Below are positions 1 to 8,546 of a stretch of 64,000 bases of DNA, piece after piece. Positions within the stretch are counted from its first letter, which is position 1. Each line of letters begins with the position of its first letter. Origin of the DNA: ZC4RG17 sp036380875 (lineage in GTDB: Bacteria; Actinomycetota; Acidimicrobiia; Spongiisociales; ZC4RG35); contig DASVDX010000049.1 of assembly GCA_036380875.1 (NCBI GenBank), forward strand, positions 1 to 64,000. Reading direction: 5' to 3'. The notes beneath the pieces are model-generated. The model worked only from the letters and a program-made list of their open reading frames with translations, did no database searches and was not told the DNA's origin. The position numbers and the translations under genes are program-made.

Positions 1-345
1 TGCATCGGCGATGTTCGCCACCAGCTCCAGCGCCTCACGGCGGTCGAGGGACTCGGAAACCTGTGCCAATGTCGGGCCTTCGATCAGCTCCATCACCAGG
101 TACGGACCGCTCTCGTCATGACCGACGTCGTAGACGGTGACCAGATGGGGGTGACTGAGAGCCGCCGCCGCCCGGGCCTCGCGTTCGAAGCGACGGTGTG
201 AGTCGTCGCCGGCGGGAGCGGGGTGAGGCCGCTTCAGGGCGACCGCCCGATCTAGCCGGGTGTCATGGGCCCGCCAGACCGTAGCCATGCCGCCCGAGGC
301 GATGACGTCGATGATCTCGTAGCGGTCATCGATCAACTGGGGCAC
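1..345 (-). CDS. Serine/threonine protein kinase, N-terminal part (cut by window edge)
   Basis: Only the first 115 codons are present; the gene continues beyond position 1. The start is a GTG at 345. The N-terminal lobe of a PknB-type (Hanks) kinase is clear: a Gly-rich loop (ASGGMATV, residues 16-23), the beta-3 lysine in VALK (Lys38) and the alpha-C glutamate in RFEREA (Glu56), then a hinge-like LVMELIEGPTL. Such kinases phosphorylate Ser/Thr of cell-wall and regulatory proteins. The catalytic loop and any transmembrane or PASTA part lie outside the window. A TAGGTT hexamer lies 6 nt upstream of the GTG, so the mRNA may be leaderless. The family call is safe; the subtype is not known. Confidence 0.9.
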   Translation of the reverse strand, partial: MPQLIDDRYEIIDVIASGGMATVWRAHDTRLDRAVALKRPHPAPAGDDSHRRFEREARAAAALSHPHLVTVYDVGHDESGPYLVMELIEGPTLAQVSESLDRREALELVANIADA

Positions 346-730
346 CCGGACAACCTAACGCTCACCGCAATCCAAAGACCTCGGGTATCCCGACGCCTTC
401 GAGAGTCCGGTGCGAAGGGGCGATGGCCAGGCGAAATGTGAAGTGTGATCCATCTACGAGGACAACCGATTCGACGTTGTCGTTTCGAACCCCACGCACC
501 CGCTTCACGAACGACGGTTGGCCGGGTGCGCGTCCTCTGGAGGCTCGGAACTGCACGACGGGACCATTAAGAAGCTACTTTTGATCGCCGCTGATCCGCA
601 CGACACATCTTCCACAGATCGTACGCAGTTCGCCTTGACATGCCTGGACCACACCGCGCCTTGTCGAATTCTCGCCCGCGCGCTCAGCTAGTTTCCGAGT
701 TTGCCCGCTCAGACCATCAACCTGCCGGCT
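346..730. other. Intergenic region, 385 bp, at the left edge of the low-GC island
   Basis: This lies between the kinase start and the end of the aldo/keto reductase gene, both on the minus strand. It holds the likely kinase promoter (AACCTA at 352-357, read as TAGGTT on the minus strand). A 64-codon open frame at 362-556 is listed separately. I see no convincing terminator, tRNA or repeat. The octamer AACCTAAC at 352-359 occurs again at 8592-8599, at the other edge of the island. Confidence 0.5.
362..556 (-). CDS. Possible small hypothetical protein or gene remnant
   Basis: A 64-codon frame with a GTG start at 556. It has no ribosome binding site and no recognisable domain. The second half (around VESVVLVDGSHFTFRLAIAP) has the composition of a folded beta-strand protein rather than of an antisense shadow, and no annotated gene lies opposite. 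It may be the tail of a decayed gene left when the neighbouring island was inserted, or chance. I do not recognise a family. Confidence 0.2.
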   Translation of the reverse strand: MQFRASRGRAPGQPSFVKRVRGVRNDNVESVVLVDGSHFTFRLAIAPSHRTLEGVGIPEVFGLR

Positions 731-1678
731 TTAGACGTCGCCACCCAACGTCACGGCATCAATCTCCTGGGCCAGCTCTTCGTCGAGACGCCATGAGGCG
801 GACACCGCATTGCGCTCGACCTGCTCGGGAGTTGTTGCCCCCGCAATTACCGAAGCGACGACGTTCTGGCCGGCGAGCCACGACAGCGCTAACTCCAGCA
901 ATGTGCGTCCACGTTCTCGTGCGAGCTGGTCTAGTTTTCTAGCAATCTCCACGGCTCGGTCGTTTATAAACCTGGCGCGATTGGGTATCTTCGACAGACG
1001 CCAGCGAGGGTCCACTTCGGGTTCGAAGTATTTTCCTGTCAATAGACCTGAGGCTAACGGAAAATACGGGAGAACCCGTAGGCCAACCGCTTTCGCTTTG
1101 TCGATCACAGTCAGCTCCGCAGTCCGGTTGAGCAGATTCCACTCCACTTGCGTCGATGCGAAGGCCCGCACTCCCATGGCCTCTGCTACGCGTTCAGCCT
1201 CGTCAATCTCGACTGCACTGAAGTTCGCATGACCGATCTCACGGATTTTGCCCGCGGTTACCAATTCGTTTAGCGCGCCGAGCGTCTCGCTGATAGGCAC
1301 ACGCGAATCGGGCTCGTGCAGCTGATATAGATCGATGTAATCCGTATCCAGCCGACGAAGGCTCCCCTCGACAGCTTTTCGAATCCACGTCGGGGACGCT
1401 CCGCCCCAGCCCGCGTCACCCTGTGGGTGCGGTTTGCCGAACTTGGTTGCCACAATTACTGAGTCCCGTCGACCTCGGAGCGCCTGACCCAGCTGAACTT
1501 CTGAGGCGCCCTCGACGCCAAAGTAGACGTCCGCTGTATCAAAAAAGTTTATGCCGGCGTCGATCGCCGCACTGACAACGGAGTCGGCTTCGGCAGACGA
1601 CAGATGCCTGCCAAAGTTGTTGCACCCGAGACCAACAACGGACACCCTGAGCGAGCCAATCGTACGAAACTCCATCAT
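731..1678 (-). CDS. Aldo/keto reductase
   Basis: A 315-aa TIM-barrel NADPH-dependent oxidoreductase of the AKR superfamily. The catalytic tetrad is visible: Asp47 and Tyr52 in FFDTADVYF, Lys79 in VIVATKFG and His121 in LYQLHEPD. The length is typical. It would reduce a carbonyl group of a sugar or other aldehyde, or oxidise the alcohol, in the cytoplasm. It is the last gene of a leftward cluster with a sugar ABC importer and a sugar isomerase (43 bp after the permease gene), so a step in catabolism of the imported sugar is likely. Two adjacent ATG codons begin the frame and the true one is not certain. The substrate cannot be read from sequence. Confidence 0.92.
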   Translation of the reverse strand: MMEFRTIGSLRVSVVGLGCNNFGRHLSSAEADSVVSAAIDAGINFFDTADVYFGVEGASEVQLGQALRGRRDSVIVATKFGKPHPQGDAGWGGASPTWIRKAVEGSLRRLDTDYIDLYQLHEPDSRVPISETLGALNELVTAGKIREIGHANFSAVEIDEAERVAEAMGVRAFASTQVEWNLLNRTAELTVIDKAKAVGLRVLPYFPLASGLLTGKYFEPEVDPRWRLSKIPNRARFINDRAVEIARKLDQLARERGRTLLELALSWLAGQNVVASVIAGATTPEQVERNAVSASWRLDEELAQEIDAVTLGGDV

Positions 1679-1721
1679 ATTCTGTAGTCCCGGTAGAGAC
1701 TCGTCCTCCGACCGTCTTCGA

Positions 1722-2576
1722 TTAACCCTTTACAGCCCCAGCGGTCAAGCCACGGGCCAAGAACCGTTGCAGCGTGAAGAACAGCGTCATTGGCAAAGCG
1801 ATCGCAATGACGGCTGCTGCCGAAACGACGACCAAAGGATCCGTGCTACTAGTTTGAAGTAGCGCAGCAACACGCACAGTGAGTGGTGCCGCTTCCGGCG
1901 GTAGGAACACCAGCGGGGTGAGCAAGTCATTCCATGAGAACAGAAAATGAAGTATGAAGACTGACAACAAGCCGGGTCGAGCCAACGGCAGCGCCACACG
2001 GACGAACGCCTGGAGCGGCGTAGCGCCATCAACTTCTGCGGCCTCCACGAGCTCCTTGGGCAGATTCTGGAAGAATGCCACGAGAATGAATATTCCAAGG
2101 GGCATCGTGTATCCACCTTGATAGATCCACATGGCAGGCAATGTGCCGTTTACACCAATCCAGTTGAAGAGCTTCAACACGGGAACCAAGGTAATCTGTG
2201 GGGGAATCAACATCAGCGCCACAATTATCGCGAAGGTCGTCCGACGCCCTAGAAATTCCATTTGTGCAAATGTATAGGCAACGATCGCGGACACCGACAC
2301 CAAGACGGCATTGGCAGGGAGCGTGATCAGCAGGCTATTGAGTAGCGCGCCACCCATCTGAGCCTGGCCCCAGGCCGCTGCATAATTGTCAAACGTGATC
2401 CGTTGATCGGTAAAGACTCCCCACCAGCCGACCTCAAAGGCGTCTTCTAGCGTTCGCAGAGATGTCACCACACCTTCGACAAGCGGCAGAATCCACACGA
2501 CGCACAGGAGCAGTATCACGAGATGGGTGCCGACTCGCCCTGGTAATGCGACGAGTTGCATGGAGCGCTGTTTCAC
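1722..2576 (-). CDS. Carbohydrate ABC transporter permease (MalG type)
   Basis: A 284-aa inner-membrane permease with about six hydrophobic segments. The EAA motif that contacts the ATPase is seen as EAAEVDGATPLQAFVRVALP in the second half. This places it in the CUT1 sugar importer family, as the MalG-like partner. It overlaps the upstream MalF-type gene by 4 nt (ATGA), so the two are translationally coupled. Together with the binding protein at 3700-5136 it imports a sugar or polyol. No ATP-binding subunit is encoded nearby; CUT1 importers often share a multitask ATPase such as MsiK, which is my inference here. Confidence 0.93.
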   Translation of the reverse strand: MKQRSMQLVALPGRVGTHLVILLLCVVWILPLVEGVVTSLRTLEDAFEVGWWGVFTDQRITFDNYAAAWGQAQMGGALLNSLLITLPANAVLVSVSAIVAYTFAQMEFLGRRTTFAIIVALMLIPPQITLVPVLKLFNWIGVNGTLPAMWIYQGGYTMPLGIFILVAFFQNLPKELVEAAEVDGATPLQAFVRVALPLARPGLLSVFILHFLFSWNDLLTPLVFLPPEAAPLTVRVAALLQTSSTDPLVVVSAAAVIAIALPMTLFFTLQRFLARGLTAGAVKG

Positions 2577-3556
2577 GTCGATGCCCCAAACGTACTGAAC
2601 AATCGCCGTATGTTTATGACCATAATGGGCAAAATGGCGAAGAATAGCATCGTTGCCAGAGCACTGCCTCTACCCCAATTCAGGGCTGCAAACAGTTCGT
2701 TGTAGACCCGCACCCCGATGATGTCCGTTCCATAGCGTCCCTGAGTAAACACGAACACGACATCGAATGTCTTCAGGACCCAGACAACCATCGTTGTAGT
2801 AACAACAATCACTGCTGGCTTTAGCTGGTGGAGCGTGACGTAGCGAAAAACCTGCCATTCCGAAGCGCCGTCGACACGCGCTGCATCCAGCAACTCGTCG
2901 GGAATCCCTTTTAATGCGGCGGAAAGCACAATGGTCACAAAACCCAGGTATGACCAGATGACAATGAATACGAGTGCAGCATTTGCGGTCGATGGGTTAA
3001 CGGTCCATGTGATGGGCTCTTTGCCTAGGAGCGTCCACAAAGCATTCAGTGTGCCTCGCTGTGGTAGGCCGGCTGGTCGAAACTTGAACACGAGCGACCA
3101 CATCACCGCTGCGGCCACGAACGAGATGGCTGTCGGCATGACTAGTACACTCTTTGCAAAGGACTCATACCGCACTCGATCGATCAGCACCGATGCAACA
3201 AGTCCGAGTAACAGTGTCACCAACGGAATGACCGTTACCCACACGGCGGTATTCCGAAGGACGTCGACGACGCCTGGCGCCGTGAAGATCCACGCGTAAT
3301 TCTCGAGTCCAACGTATTCGCGTCCGCTCGCGTCGTGCAGGCTGAGCCTCAGCGTGTCTAGCAGCGGATACACCAGGACGGTACCCATGAAGACGAGTCC
3401 GGGTGTGATCCATATCCAAGGACGTGTTTGCTGCAGTGCTTTGAAACTGAGCACGGCACGCAGCCCACGGTCCGCCAGCCCCACGATCGCGACAAGCACC
3501 ACAGGAAAGAGGACGATGACCGTTGCAGCCAGCAAGATTCTCACTTGTATGCTCAT
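2573..3556 (-). CDS. Sugar ABC transporter permease (MalF type)
   Basis: The MalF-like partner of a CUT1 sugar importer: about seven hydrophobic segments and an EAA loop seen as DELLDAARVDGASEWQVF. An ATG further upstream (3613) is in frame, but it would encode residues from the 3583-3611 hairpin and has no Shine-Dalgarno. I therefore use the ATG at 3556 (MSIQVRILL), which leads directly into the first membrane segment and gives 327 aa. The 3' end overlaps the next permease gene by 4 nt. The substrate is unknown. Confidence 0.9.
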   Translation of the reverse strand: MSIQVRILLAATVIVLFPVVLVAIVGLADRGLRAVLSFKALQQTRPWIWITPGLVFMGTVLVYPLLDTLRLSLHDASGREYVGLENYAWIFTAPGVVDVLRNTAVWVTVIPLVTLLLGLVASVLIDRVRYESFAKSVLVMPTAISFVAAAVMWSLVFKFRPAGLPQRGTLNALWTLLGKEPITWTVNPSTANAALVFIVIWSYLGFVTIVLSAALKGIPDELLDAARVDGASEWQVFRYVTLHQLKPAVIVVTTTMVVWVLKTFDVVFVFTQGRYGTDIIGVRVYNELFAALNWGRGSALATMLFFAILPIMVINIRRLFSTFGAST

Positions 3557-3582
3557 CTCGCCCTGGCCTAGTTCGGGGGTGC

Positions 3583-3611
3583 GGGTCGGCCTCCAGCACG
3601 GAGGCCGACCC
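3583..3611 (-). other. Perfect 12-bp stem-loop between binding-protein and permease genes
   Basis: Positions 3583-3594 (GGGTCGGCCTCC) pair perfectly with 3600-3611 around a 5-nt loop. In the minus-strand mRNA it follows the binding-protein gene and precedes the permease genes, with no U-tract on that strand. Such hairpins in importer operons protect the upstream mRNA from 3' exonucleases and raise binding protein over permease; that role is inferred from better-known mal-type operons. On the plus strand it is followed by TTTTT, but no plus-strand gene is upstream. Confidence 0.7.
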
Positions 3612-3699
3612 ATTTTTGCTGGACGCTGGCGAACATCACTGTGAGTCTGTGACGCTCATGCACCTAGTCCATCAGTCTTTACGGCCAGTGACGTACCTG

Positions 3700-5136
3700 T
3701 CATTGGTTCAATTGATCAACCGCTTCCTGCACAGTCTCGAGCTGCTGGTCGAGCGATTCAGGTTGGAGCATGTAATCGGCAACTGCCCTCAAGTACGGCA
3801 TCCGGACGGACGTAGGCATGATGAAGAACGGACCGAATGCAACGTCCTCGGCGTCATGGAGCTGCTGCTGAGCCTTCCGCATATGCTCTGTCGGATACGC
3901 CTCGGGGGCCACATCCTTGTGGGACATCACCCACGAGCCTCCGCTGGCTAGGAGGTTTTGGAACTCGGCCGACGCCCAATACTCCATGAACGCCCTCACC
4001 TCAGGACGATCATTGAAGGCGTACACCGCCCAGCCTGACGCCTGCTCATGAGTCGGGAACCCACCCTCGGGCGCTGGCGTCGGGAAGAAGTCGACCCTGG
4101 AGGGATCCAAGTCGGGGTAGATGTTGAGGATGATGTTTCCCGTGTATGAACCCCAATGTATGACCTCGCAAGTGGCTGGCTCTGAGTACAGCCCGACAGG
4201 TCCCTCACCTCCCGGAGTAGCCAAGGCTCCTTGGCGTCCGCCGGAGATCATGTCATCGACGGTACCGATCTCACCCCACATCTCGAAGGCGGTTCTGACC
4301 TCGGGCGAGGTCCACGGAAGCTGTCCTGACGCCCATTGGCGGGCGAGCTCGGCTCCGTAGGTCTTGACAAATATTTCCTCAATGAAATAGGCAGCCTGGA
4401 CCGGTGTGTTGTCACCCGCATCCAAGCCCATGCAGAAGGGTGTGCGGCCCTCTTCCACTACCCCTCGCGCCCATTCAAGAAATGCCTCCCAGTTCTCTGG
4501 TGGAACGTCCCCCGAGTGGTTCGCTGGGTCGTACCAGACCCCCATCGAGTGCCAGGCGGAAGGTGAGGAGTAAGGAGTGCCGTCGACAGACGCGGCTTCA
4601 ACCGCTCCACTGTGGTAGTTCTCTTCGAACCCCTCGATGAAGTCGAGCGGAACCAATCGTCCTTCTCTGGCCCATCTCTGCATGTTCCCAGCACCTGACT
4701 CGTGAGCCACATCGGGTGGGTCACCGGCCCGAACGGCGGTTTCGAGCCGAGTTTCGAGGTTGCGTCCTCCCGTGTACGAGACATCAATACCTGTCGCCCG
4801 CTCAAACGCAGAGATTGCCTCGACAAGTAGGGCTTCCTCGAATCCGCCTAGGTGGCCTTCCACCTGCACTGACGTACCCGAAAGATCTTGGTCTCCTACG
4901 ATCTCCGACGCCTTCTCCTCGGCTTGTGTCACAAAGCCAGGATCGAATGTGACATCGAATTCCTCGGAGGCTGGGGCTGCCGTCGTGGTTGTTGCATTTT
5001 GCTCTGTAGGCGCTGATTGAGAAGTGGTGTTCTGCGGCTCCGCAGATTGACCGCTCGAGCAGGCGCCCGCGATGAGAGCTATCGACACTAGCTGCCACAG
5101 AAGGCGCTGTCGCGGCCGGATCCTTGTTGTAGTCAT
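3700..5136 (-). CDS. Extracellular sugar-binding lipoprotein of an ABC importer
   Basis: A family-1 solute-binding protein. I choose the ATG at 5136 because it follows a strong GGAGG; an in-frame ATG ten codons upstream lacks this. The signal peptide is RRxRLL-like with a hydrophobic core and a lipobox (LIAGAC) giving an acylated Cys26. It is followed by a Ser/Thr/Gln/Glu-rich linker and a mature domain of about 420 residues with the usual two-lobe features. It captures the substrate outside the membrane and delivers it to the MalF/MalG pair downstream. It lies directly behind the isomerase gene in the same leftward operon. The ligand is not predictable. Confidence 0.93.
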   Translation of the reverse strand: MTTTRIRPRQRLLWQLVSIALIAGACSSGQSAEPQNTTSQSAPTEQNATTTTAAPASEEFDVTFDPGFVTQAEEKASEIVGDQDLSGTSVQVEGHLGGFEEALLVEAISAFERATGIDVSYTGGRNLETRLETAVRAGDPPDVAHESGAGNMQRWAREGRLVPLDFIEGFEENYHSGAVEAASVDGTPYSSPSAWHSMGVWYDPANHSGDVPPENWEAFLEWARGVVEEGRTPFCMGLDAGDNTPVQAAYFIEEIFVKTYGAELARQWASGQLPWTSPEVRTAFEMWGEIGTVDDMISGGRQGALATPGGEGPVGLYSEPATCEVIHWGSYTGNIILNIYPDLDPSRVDFFPTPAPEGGFPTHEQASGWAVYAFNDRPEVRAFMEYWASAEFQNLLASGGSWVMSHKDVAPEAYPTEHMRKAQQQLHDAEDVAFGPFFIMPTSVRMPYLRAVADYMLQPESLDQQLETVQEAVDQLNQ

Positions 5137-5205
5137 TGCCTCCTCCTTTTTCGCCCAAAGGGGCACGTCGGCTACTCGATTTCGACGAGCTCAGCGCCCG
5201 ACACC

Positions 5206-6165
5206 TCAGCGATATATGGGTAGCACCGAGTGTTCAACGAACTCGCGGGCACTCAAAATAAGCTGGCGAGGATCCCTGGCAGCGTCGAGCTCGAGAACGA
5301 CCCAGCCTCGGTATCGAATATCTCGATATGCCTTTGCTAGGCCAGCCCAGTCAACGCGACCGAGCCCGATTCGCGCGTAATGGGTATGTAGATCGGTCAG
5401 GTGGTTCTCATCGATCTCATCGTGCGCTGACACCGGTTCAAGTGCATCCTTCCAGTCAGAAATGATGATGCGACTTCCGTGGTCGCGAACAATCGCAACG
5501 GGGTCACCTTCGCCGAGCGATATGTGAGCTGTGTCGGGACAGAAGTAGACATAAACCGGGTCCGTTAGAAGCATGAAGAGATCGATGTCTCGTCGGAGCC
5601 AGAAGACACCATGGGTCTTTGGATGCAACGCCATCTTGACGCCGCGCCGCAGCGTCTCATAACCCATGCGATGCAGCAGGTCAGCGAGTCGCTGCGCGTA
5701 GTCAAGGTCTACGAGGACACGATCTTCGCTGTGCCAAGTTGCTCTGGGCGGCAAGCCTACGACCATGATCGAGCAGCCGGCCGCTGCGAGAAAATCTGCG
5801 TACTGCTTCGTCTCCTCGAGAATTCCCTCCTGCTGGGACACGGACTCCCAGTTGCCTCTGCTCAGGAGTGTCGAGAACCCTGCCGCAAGCTCCAACCCAC
5901 GAGCATCTAGAGCCTCTGCGAATCTCTCAGCTGTGCCATAGCGTTTCAGGGCGTTACGCCAGTGACTAGGCCCGAACGTCAAACGCACGCCGTCAATCCC
6001 CGTCTCGGCAACCAGATCCAACGCCTTGTCCCAGAAGACTGAGGGATCGATCACCTCGGGATCAAAGAAGTCGTAGAAGCTCGGTACGTCCCAGAGTTCA
6101 CGGTCGTAGAGCGTGATCATGTCGACTGCGAACCGCAGCCCCGACCCCTGCTCGAACTCGTCCAT
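5206..6165 (-). CDS. Sugar phosphate isomerase/epimerase (AP endonuclease family 2 TIM barrel)
   Basis: A 319-aa TIM-barrel protein, first gene of the leftward sugar operon. The start at 6165 (MDEFEQG) follows GGAGG with a 6-nt gap. An in-frame ATG at 6258 lies upstream of the mapped promoter and so cannot be used from it. Conserved blocks include HWRNALKRYGTA, GYETLRRGVK, ALHPKTH and FCPDTAHISLGEGDP; the His and Asp residues in these are likely metal ligands. The family isomerises or epimerises keto sugars and includes IolE, IolI and hydroxypyruvate isomerase. The protein is a close paralogue of the divergent gene at 6319-7254. The exact reaction is not known. Confidence 0.88.
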   Translation of the reverse strand: MDEFEQGSGLRFAVDMITLYDRELWDVPSFYDFFDPEVIDPSVFWDKALDLVAETGIDGVRLTFGPSHWRNALKRYGTAERFAEALDARGLELAAGFSTLLSRGNWESVSQQEGILEETKQYADFLAAAGCSIMVVGLPPRATWHSEDRVLVDLDYAQRLADLLHRMGYETLRRGVKMALHPKTHGVFWLRRDIDLFMLLTDPVYVYFCPDTAHISLGEGDPVAIVRDHGSRIIISDWKDALEPVSAHDEIDENHLTDLHTHYARIGLGRVDWAGLAKAYRDIRYRGWVVLELDAARDPRQLILSAREFVEHSVLPIYR

Positions 6166-6201
6166 AGATACCCTCCGAGTGGTCCGATTCGGCGCGGCGC
6201 G

Positions 6202-6230
6202 AAGATATCGGTCGTACTTTTGTCTGTCAA
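6202..6230 (-). promoter_or_regulatory. Sigma-70 type promoter of the leftward sugar operon
   Basis: On the minus strand there is a perfect -35 TTGACA (6230-6225), a 17-nt spacer and a -10 TATCTT (6207-6202). Transcription would start near 6195, about 30 nt before the ATG at 6165. This is the best consensus promoter in the window. It overlaps the inverted repeat at 6212-6236, so repression by occlusion of the -35 and spacer is expected. Confidence 0.8.
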
Positions 6231-6236
6231 GTACGA
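6212..6236. promoter_or_regulatory. Probable operator of the ROK repressor
   Basis: A perfect 8-bp inverted repeat, TCGTACTT (6212-6219) and AAGTACGA (6229-6236), separated by 9 nt. It sits between the two divergent isomerase genes and covers the -35 and spacer of the leftward promoter. The only regulator in the cluster is the ROK protein encoded at 7278-8525, so it is the natural candidate to bind here; that link is inference. Confidence 0.65.
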
Positions 6237-6318
6237 AAGTTCCATGAGTTTGGGTCATCCACGGCTATAGTCCTAGGTCGATGAAGGAAACGCCGACCAC
6301 TAACCCAGGAGAAGCGCT

Positions 6319-7254
6319 TTGAGGTACGGAGTCGACTTGATCACGCTGTATGACCCTGCTTTCTGGGGTCTGAGCGACTTCAACTCCTTCTACAACACCG
6401 AGATACTGACGCCCGAAGTGTTCTGGGACCGGGCTCTGGACACTGTCGCCGCCTCTGGCATCGAGGGAGTCGAAATCACATTCGGACCCGCGCACTGGCG
6501 CAACGCCCTGGCTCGCTATGGCACTGCCGAAGCCTTCAGGGAGGCTGTCCAGAGACGCGGATTGACTGTTTGCAGCGGCTTCTATACCGGGTTGGTGCTC
6601 GGAGGGGACTGGCGGGCACCCGGACGGGAGGAAGTGCTCGTTGCAGAAGTCGCCGAGTACGCCGAGTTCCTGGCAGAAGCGGAGTGCGAGATCATGATCG
6701 CCGGCCTACCCATGCGATCGACCTGGGATTCGGACGCACCTCAGTTCGTTGATATGGCGTATGCCGCCGACCTGGCGAGAGTTCTAAACCGCCTTGGCTA
6801 TGAGACCCTCCGGCGCGGCGTCAAGCTTGCTATCCACCCAGAGACACACGCCGTTCTATGGTTTCAAAGAGATATCGATCTCTTCCTCGAGCTCACTGAC
6901 CCTGTCTACGTGTGGTTCTGCCCGGACACGGCTCACATCAGCCTGGGAGGGACTAACCCATCACAAGTGGTACGAGACCACGCCTCCAGAATCCTGATCT
7001 CGCATTGGAAAGACGTCCGGGGTCGTCCTCCCATCCATATGGGGATTGACGAGAATATCTTCCGAAGCCACCATCCGTTCTTCTCACGGATTGGGACAGG
7101 AGAGGTGGACTGGGCTGAATGGGCACGGACCCTGCGAGATATCCGATTTGAAGGCTGGGCAATCCTTGAACTCGATGCGGCGGCGGACCCTCCTTCTCAG
7201 ATTTCGGCCGCCAAGGCTTTCGTCGACACTGCTCTAGAACCCATTTTCAACTAG
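6319..7254 (+). CDS. Sugar phosphate isomerase/epimerase, paralogue of 5206-6165
   Basis: A 311-aa TIM-barrel isomerase of the same family as its divergent neighbour. The start is a TTG at 6319 after CAGGAGA. The two proteins share long blocks: HWRNALARYGTAEAF, NRLGYETLRRGVK, AIHPETHAV, WFCPDTAHISLGG and a C-terminal GWAILELDAA. The N-terminus (RYGVDLITLYD) lines up with that of the paralogue, which supports both start choices. It is followed after 23 bp by the ROK regulator and is probably cotranscribed with it. A TATAGT at 6266-6271 may be its -10, without a good -35. The pair may act on two epimers or in successive steps; this is not provable here. Confidence 0.88.
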   Translation: MRYGVDLITLYDPAFWGLSDFNSFYNTEILTPEVFWDRALDTVAASGIEGVEITFGPAHWRNALARYGTAEAFREAVQRRGLTVCSGFYTGLVLGGDWRAPGREEVLVAEVAEYAEFLAEAECEIMIAGLPMRSTWDSDAPQFVDMAYAADLARVLNRLGYETLRRGVKLAIHPETHAVLWFQRDIDLFLELTDPVYVWFCPDTAHISLGGTNPSQVVRDHASRILISHWKDVRGRPPIHMGIDENIFRSHHPFFSRIGTGEVDWAEWARTLRDIRFEGWAILELDAAADPPSQISAAKAFVDTALEPIFN

Positions 7255-7277
7255 GACTCAGGACCTTCACCGAGCGC

Positions 7278-8525
7278 ATGACAGAAGGAGTTCTCGACCC
7301 CGATCGACGTGCCTTCGTGTCTCCTGCTGGCAAAGACACTGACTACGTCGAACCCGGGTCCGTTGGTCACGTACTCAGCTTGGTGAGAGCTGGCGTCGCC
7401 CAGACCCGGCCCGAGCTCAGCAAGGCGACCGGAATGTCGAGATCGGCGCTGAGCCTTCGACTCGACGCACTCTCAGCAGCGGGCTTAGTCGTCGAGGACG
7501 GATCAACACAGTCAACAGGAGGACGTCCTGCTGCCCTGATTAGATTCGAGAATCGTGCGGGCACGATTCTGGTCGCCGACGTGGGTGTGAACGTGTCGCG
7601 ACTCGCCGTCACTGATCTGGCAGCGAACCCGATCAGCACTCGGACCCTCAGCCTGCCGATCAGTGGAGCCAGTCCAGACGCCGTTCTGGCCGAAGTCTCT
7701 TCGAATTTTGAAGACATGCTCCGACGTGATGCGAGAGGTTATGGGCCCGTGCGCGGAATCGGGATCGGAGTGCCAGGACCTGTTGACGTTCGAACCGGAG
7801 AACTTGTTTCACCGGTGAGCATGCCAGGCTGGGATCGATATCCCATTCGATCCTTCTTCTCAGAGCGATTCCACACCGAGGTCATCGTGGACAACGACGT
7901 AAATTTGATGGCTTGGGGTGAATACACGATGCATTGGCGATCCAAGACAGCTGACTTTGTCGCCATAAAGATTGCTAGTGCTGGAATCGGATGTGGCATC
8001 GTGTCCTCAGGCACACTTCACCACGGGGTGACGGGTGCAGCGGGGGCAATTGGACACATCCGAATCTCGGGCTACGACGATTGGGTGTGTCGTTGCGGTA
8101 ACACGGGTTGCCTCGGCGCCGTGATGAATGGTGATGCAATCGCGGAGAGACTGCGTCGCCGCGGTTTTGAAGTAGCAAATGGCCGAGCGGTGGCTGAGTT
8201 AGCCTCGGCGGGCACCGTTGAAGCTGTGCATGAGGTCCGCTCAGCCGGGCGCGCGCTTGGCGAAGTTGTCGCAGGCATCATCAGCTTCTTCAATCCTGAG
8301 TTGATAGTCATAGGCGGAGACATCGCCCGCGCTCACGAGCACCTTCTGGCGGGCGTCAAAGAGGTTGCATATCGCGAATGCACTCCCCTTGGCACGAGCA
8401 GACTGCAGATTTTGCCCTCGCGGCTAATGGAGGACGCTGGCATCTATGGAGGAGCGACAATGGCTATTGATGCTGTCCTCTCGCCATCAGCCGTCAATCG
8501 CATGCTGGGCAGCCAAATCGCGTAA
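7278..8525 (+). CDS. ROK family transcriptional repressor
   Basis: A 415-aa regulator. The N-terminus holds a winged helix-turn-helix (around VAQTRPELSKATGMSRSALS), and the rest is a sugar-kinase-like ROK domain with GIGVPGPVD, DNDVNLMAWGEY and a final GGD-containing strand. The zinc site appears as CRCGNTGCLG; the glutamate that often follows GCL is replaced by glycine. Proteins of this type (NagC, XylR, Mlc) bind a sugar or sugar phosphate and release DNA. The gene closes the sugar cluster and probably controls the divergent promoter through the inverted repeat at 6212-6236. Confidence 0.92.
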   Translation: MTEGVLDPDRRAFVSPAGKDTDYVEPGSVGHVLSLVRAGVAQTRPELSKATGMSRSALSLRLDALSAAGLVVEDGSTQSTGGRPAALIRFENRAGTILVADVGVNVSRLAVTDLAANPISTRTLSLPISGASPDAVLAEVSSNFEDMLRRDARGYGPVRGIGIGVPGPVDVRTGELVSPVSMPGWDRYPIRSFFSERFHTEVIVDNDVNLMAWGEYTMHWRSKTADFVAIKIASAGIGCGIVSSGTLHHGVTGAAGAIGHIRISGYDDWVCRCGNTGCLGAVMNGDAIAERLRRRGFEVANGRAVAELASAGTVEAVHEVRSAGRALGEVVAGIISFFNPELIVIGGDIARAHEHLLAGVKEVAYRECTPLGTSRLQILPSRLMEDAGIYGGATMAIDAVLSPSAVNRMLGSQIA

Positions 8526-8546
8526 ACTCTCGCCGAAGCCTGACCG

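Noticed and set aside
2566..2582. parS-like TTTCACGT sequence near the permease overlap
   Set aside because: Only half of the palindrome is present and it lies inside coding sequence.
3612..3699. Plus-strand terminator suggested by TTTTT after the 3583-3611 hairpin
   Set aside because: No plus-strand gene lies upstream, so I interpret the hairpin on the minus strand only.
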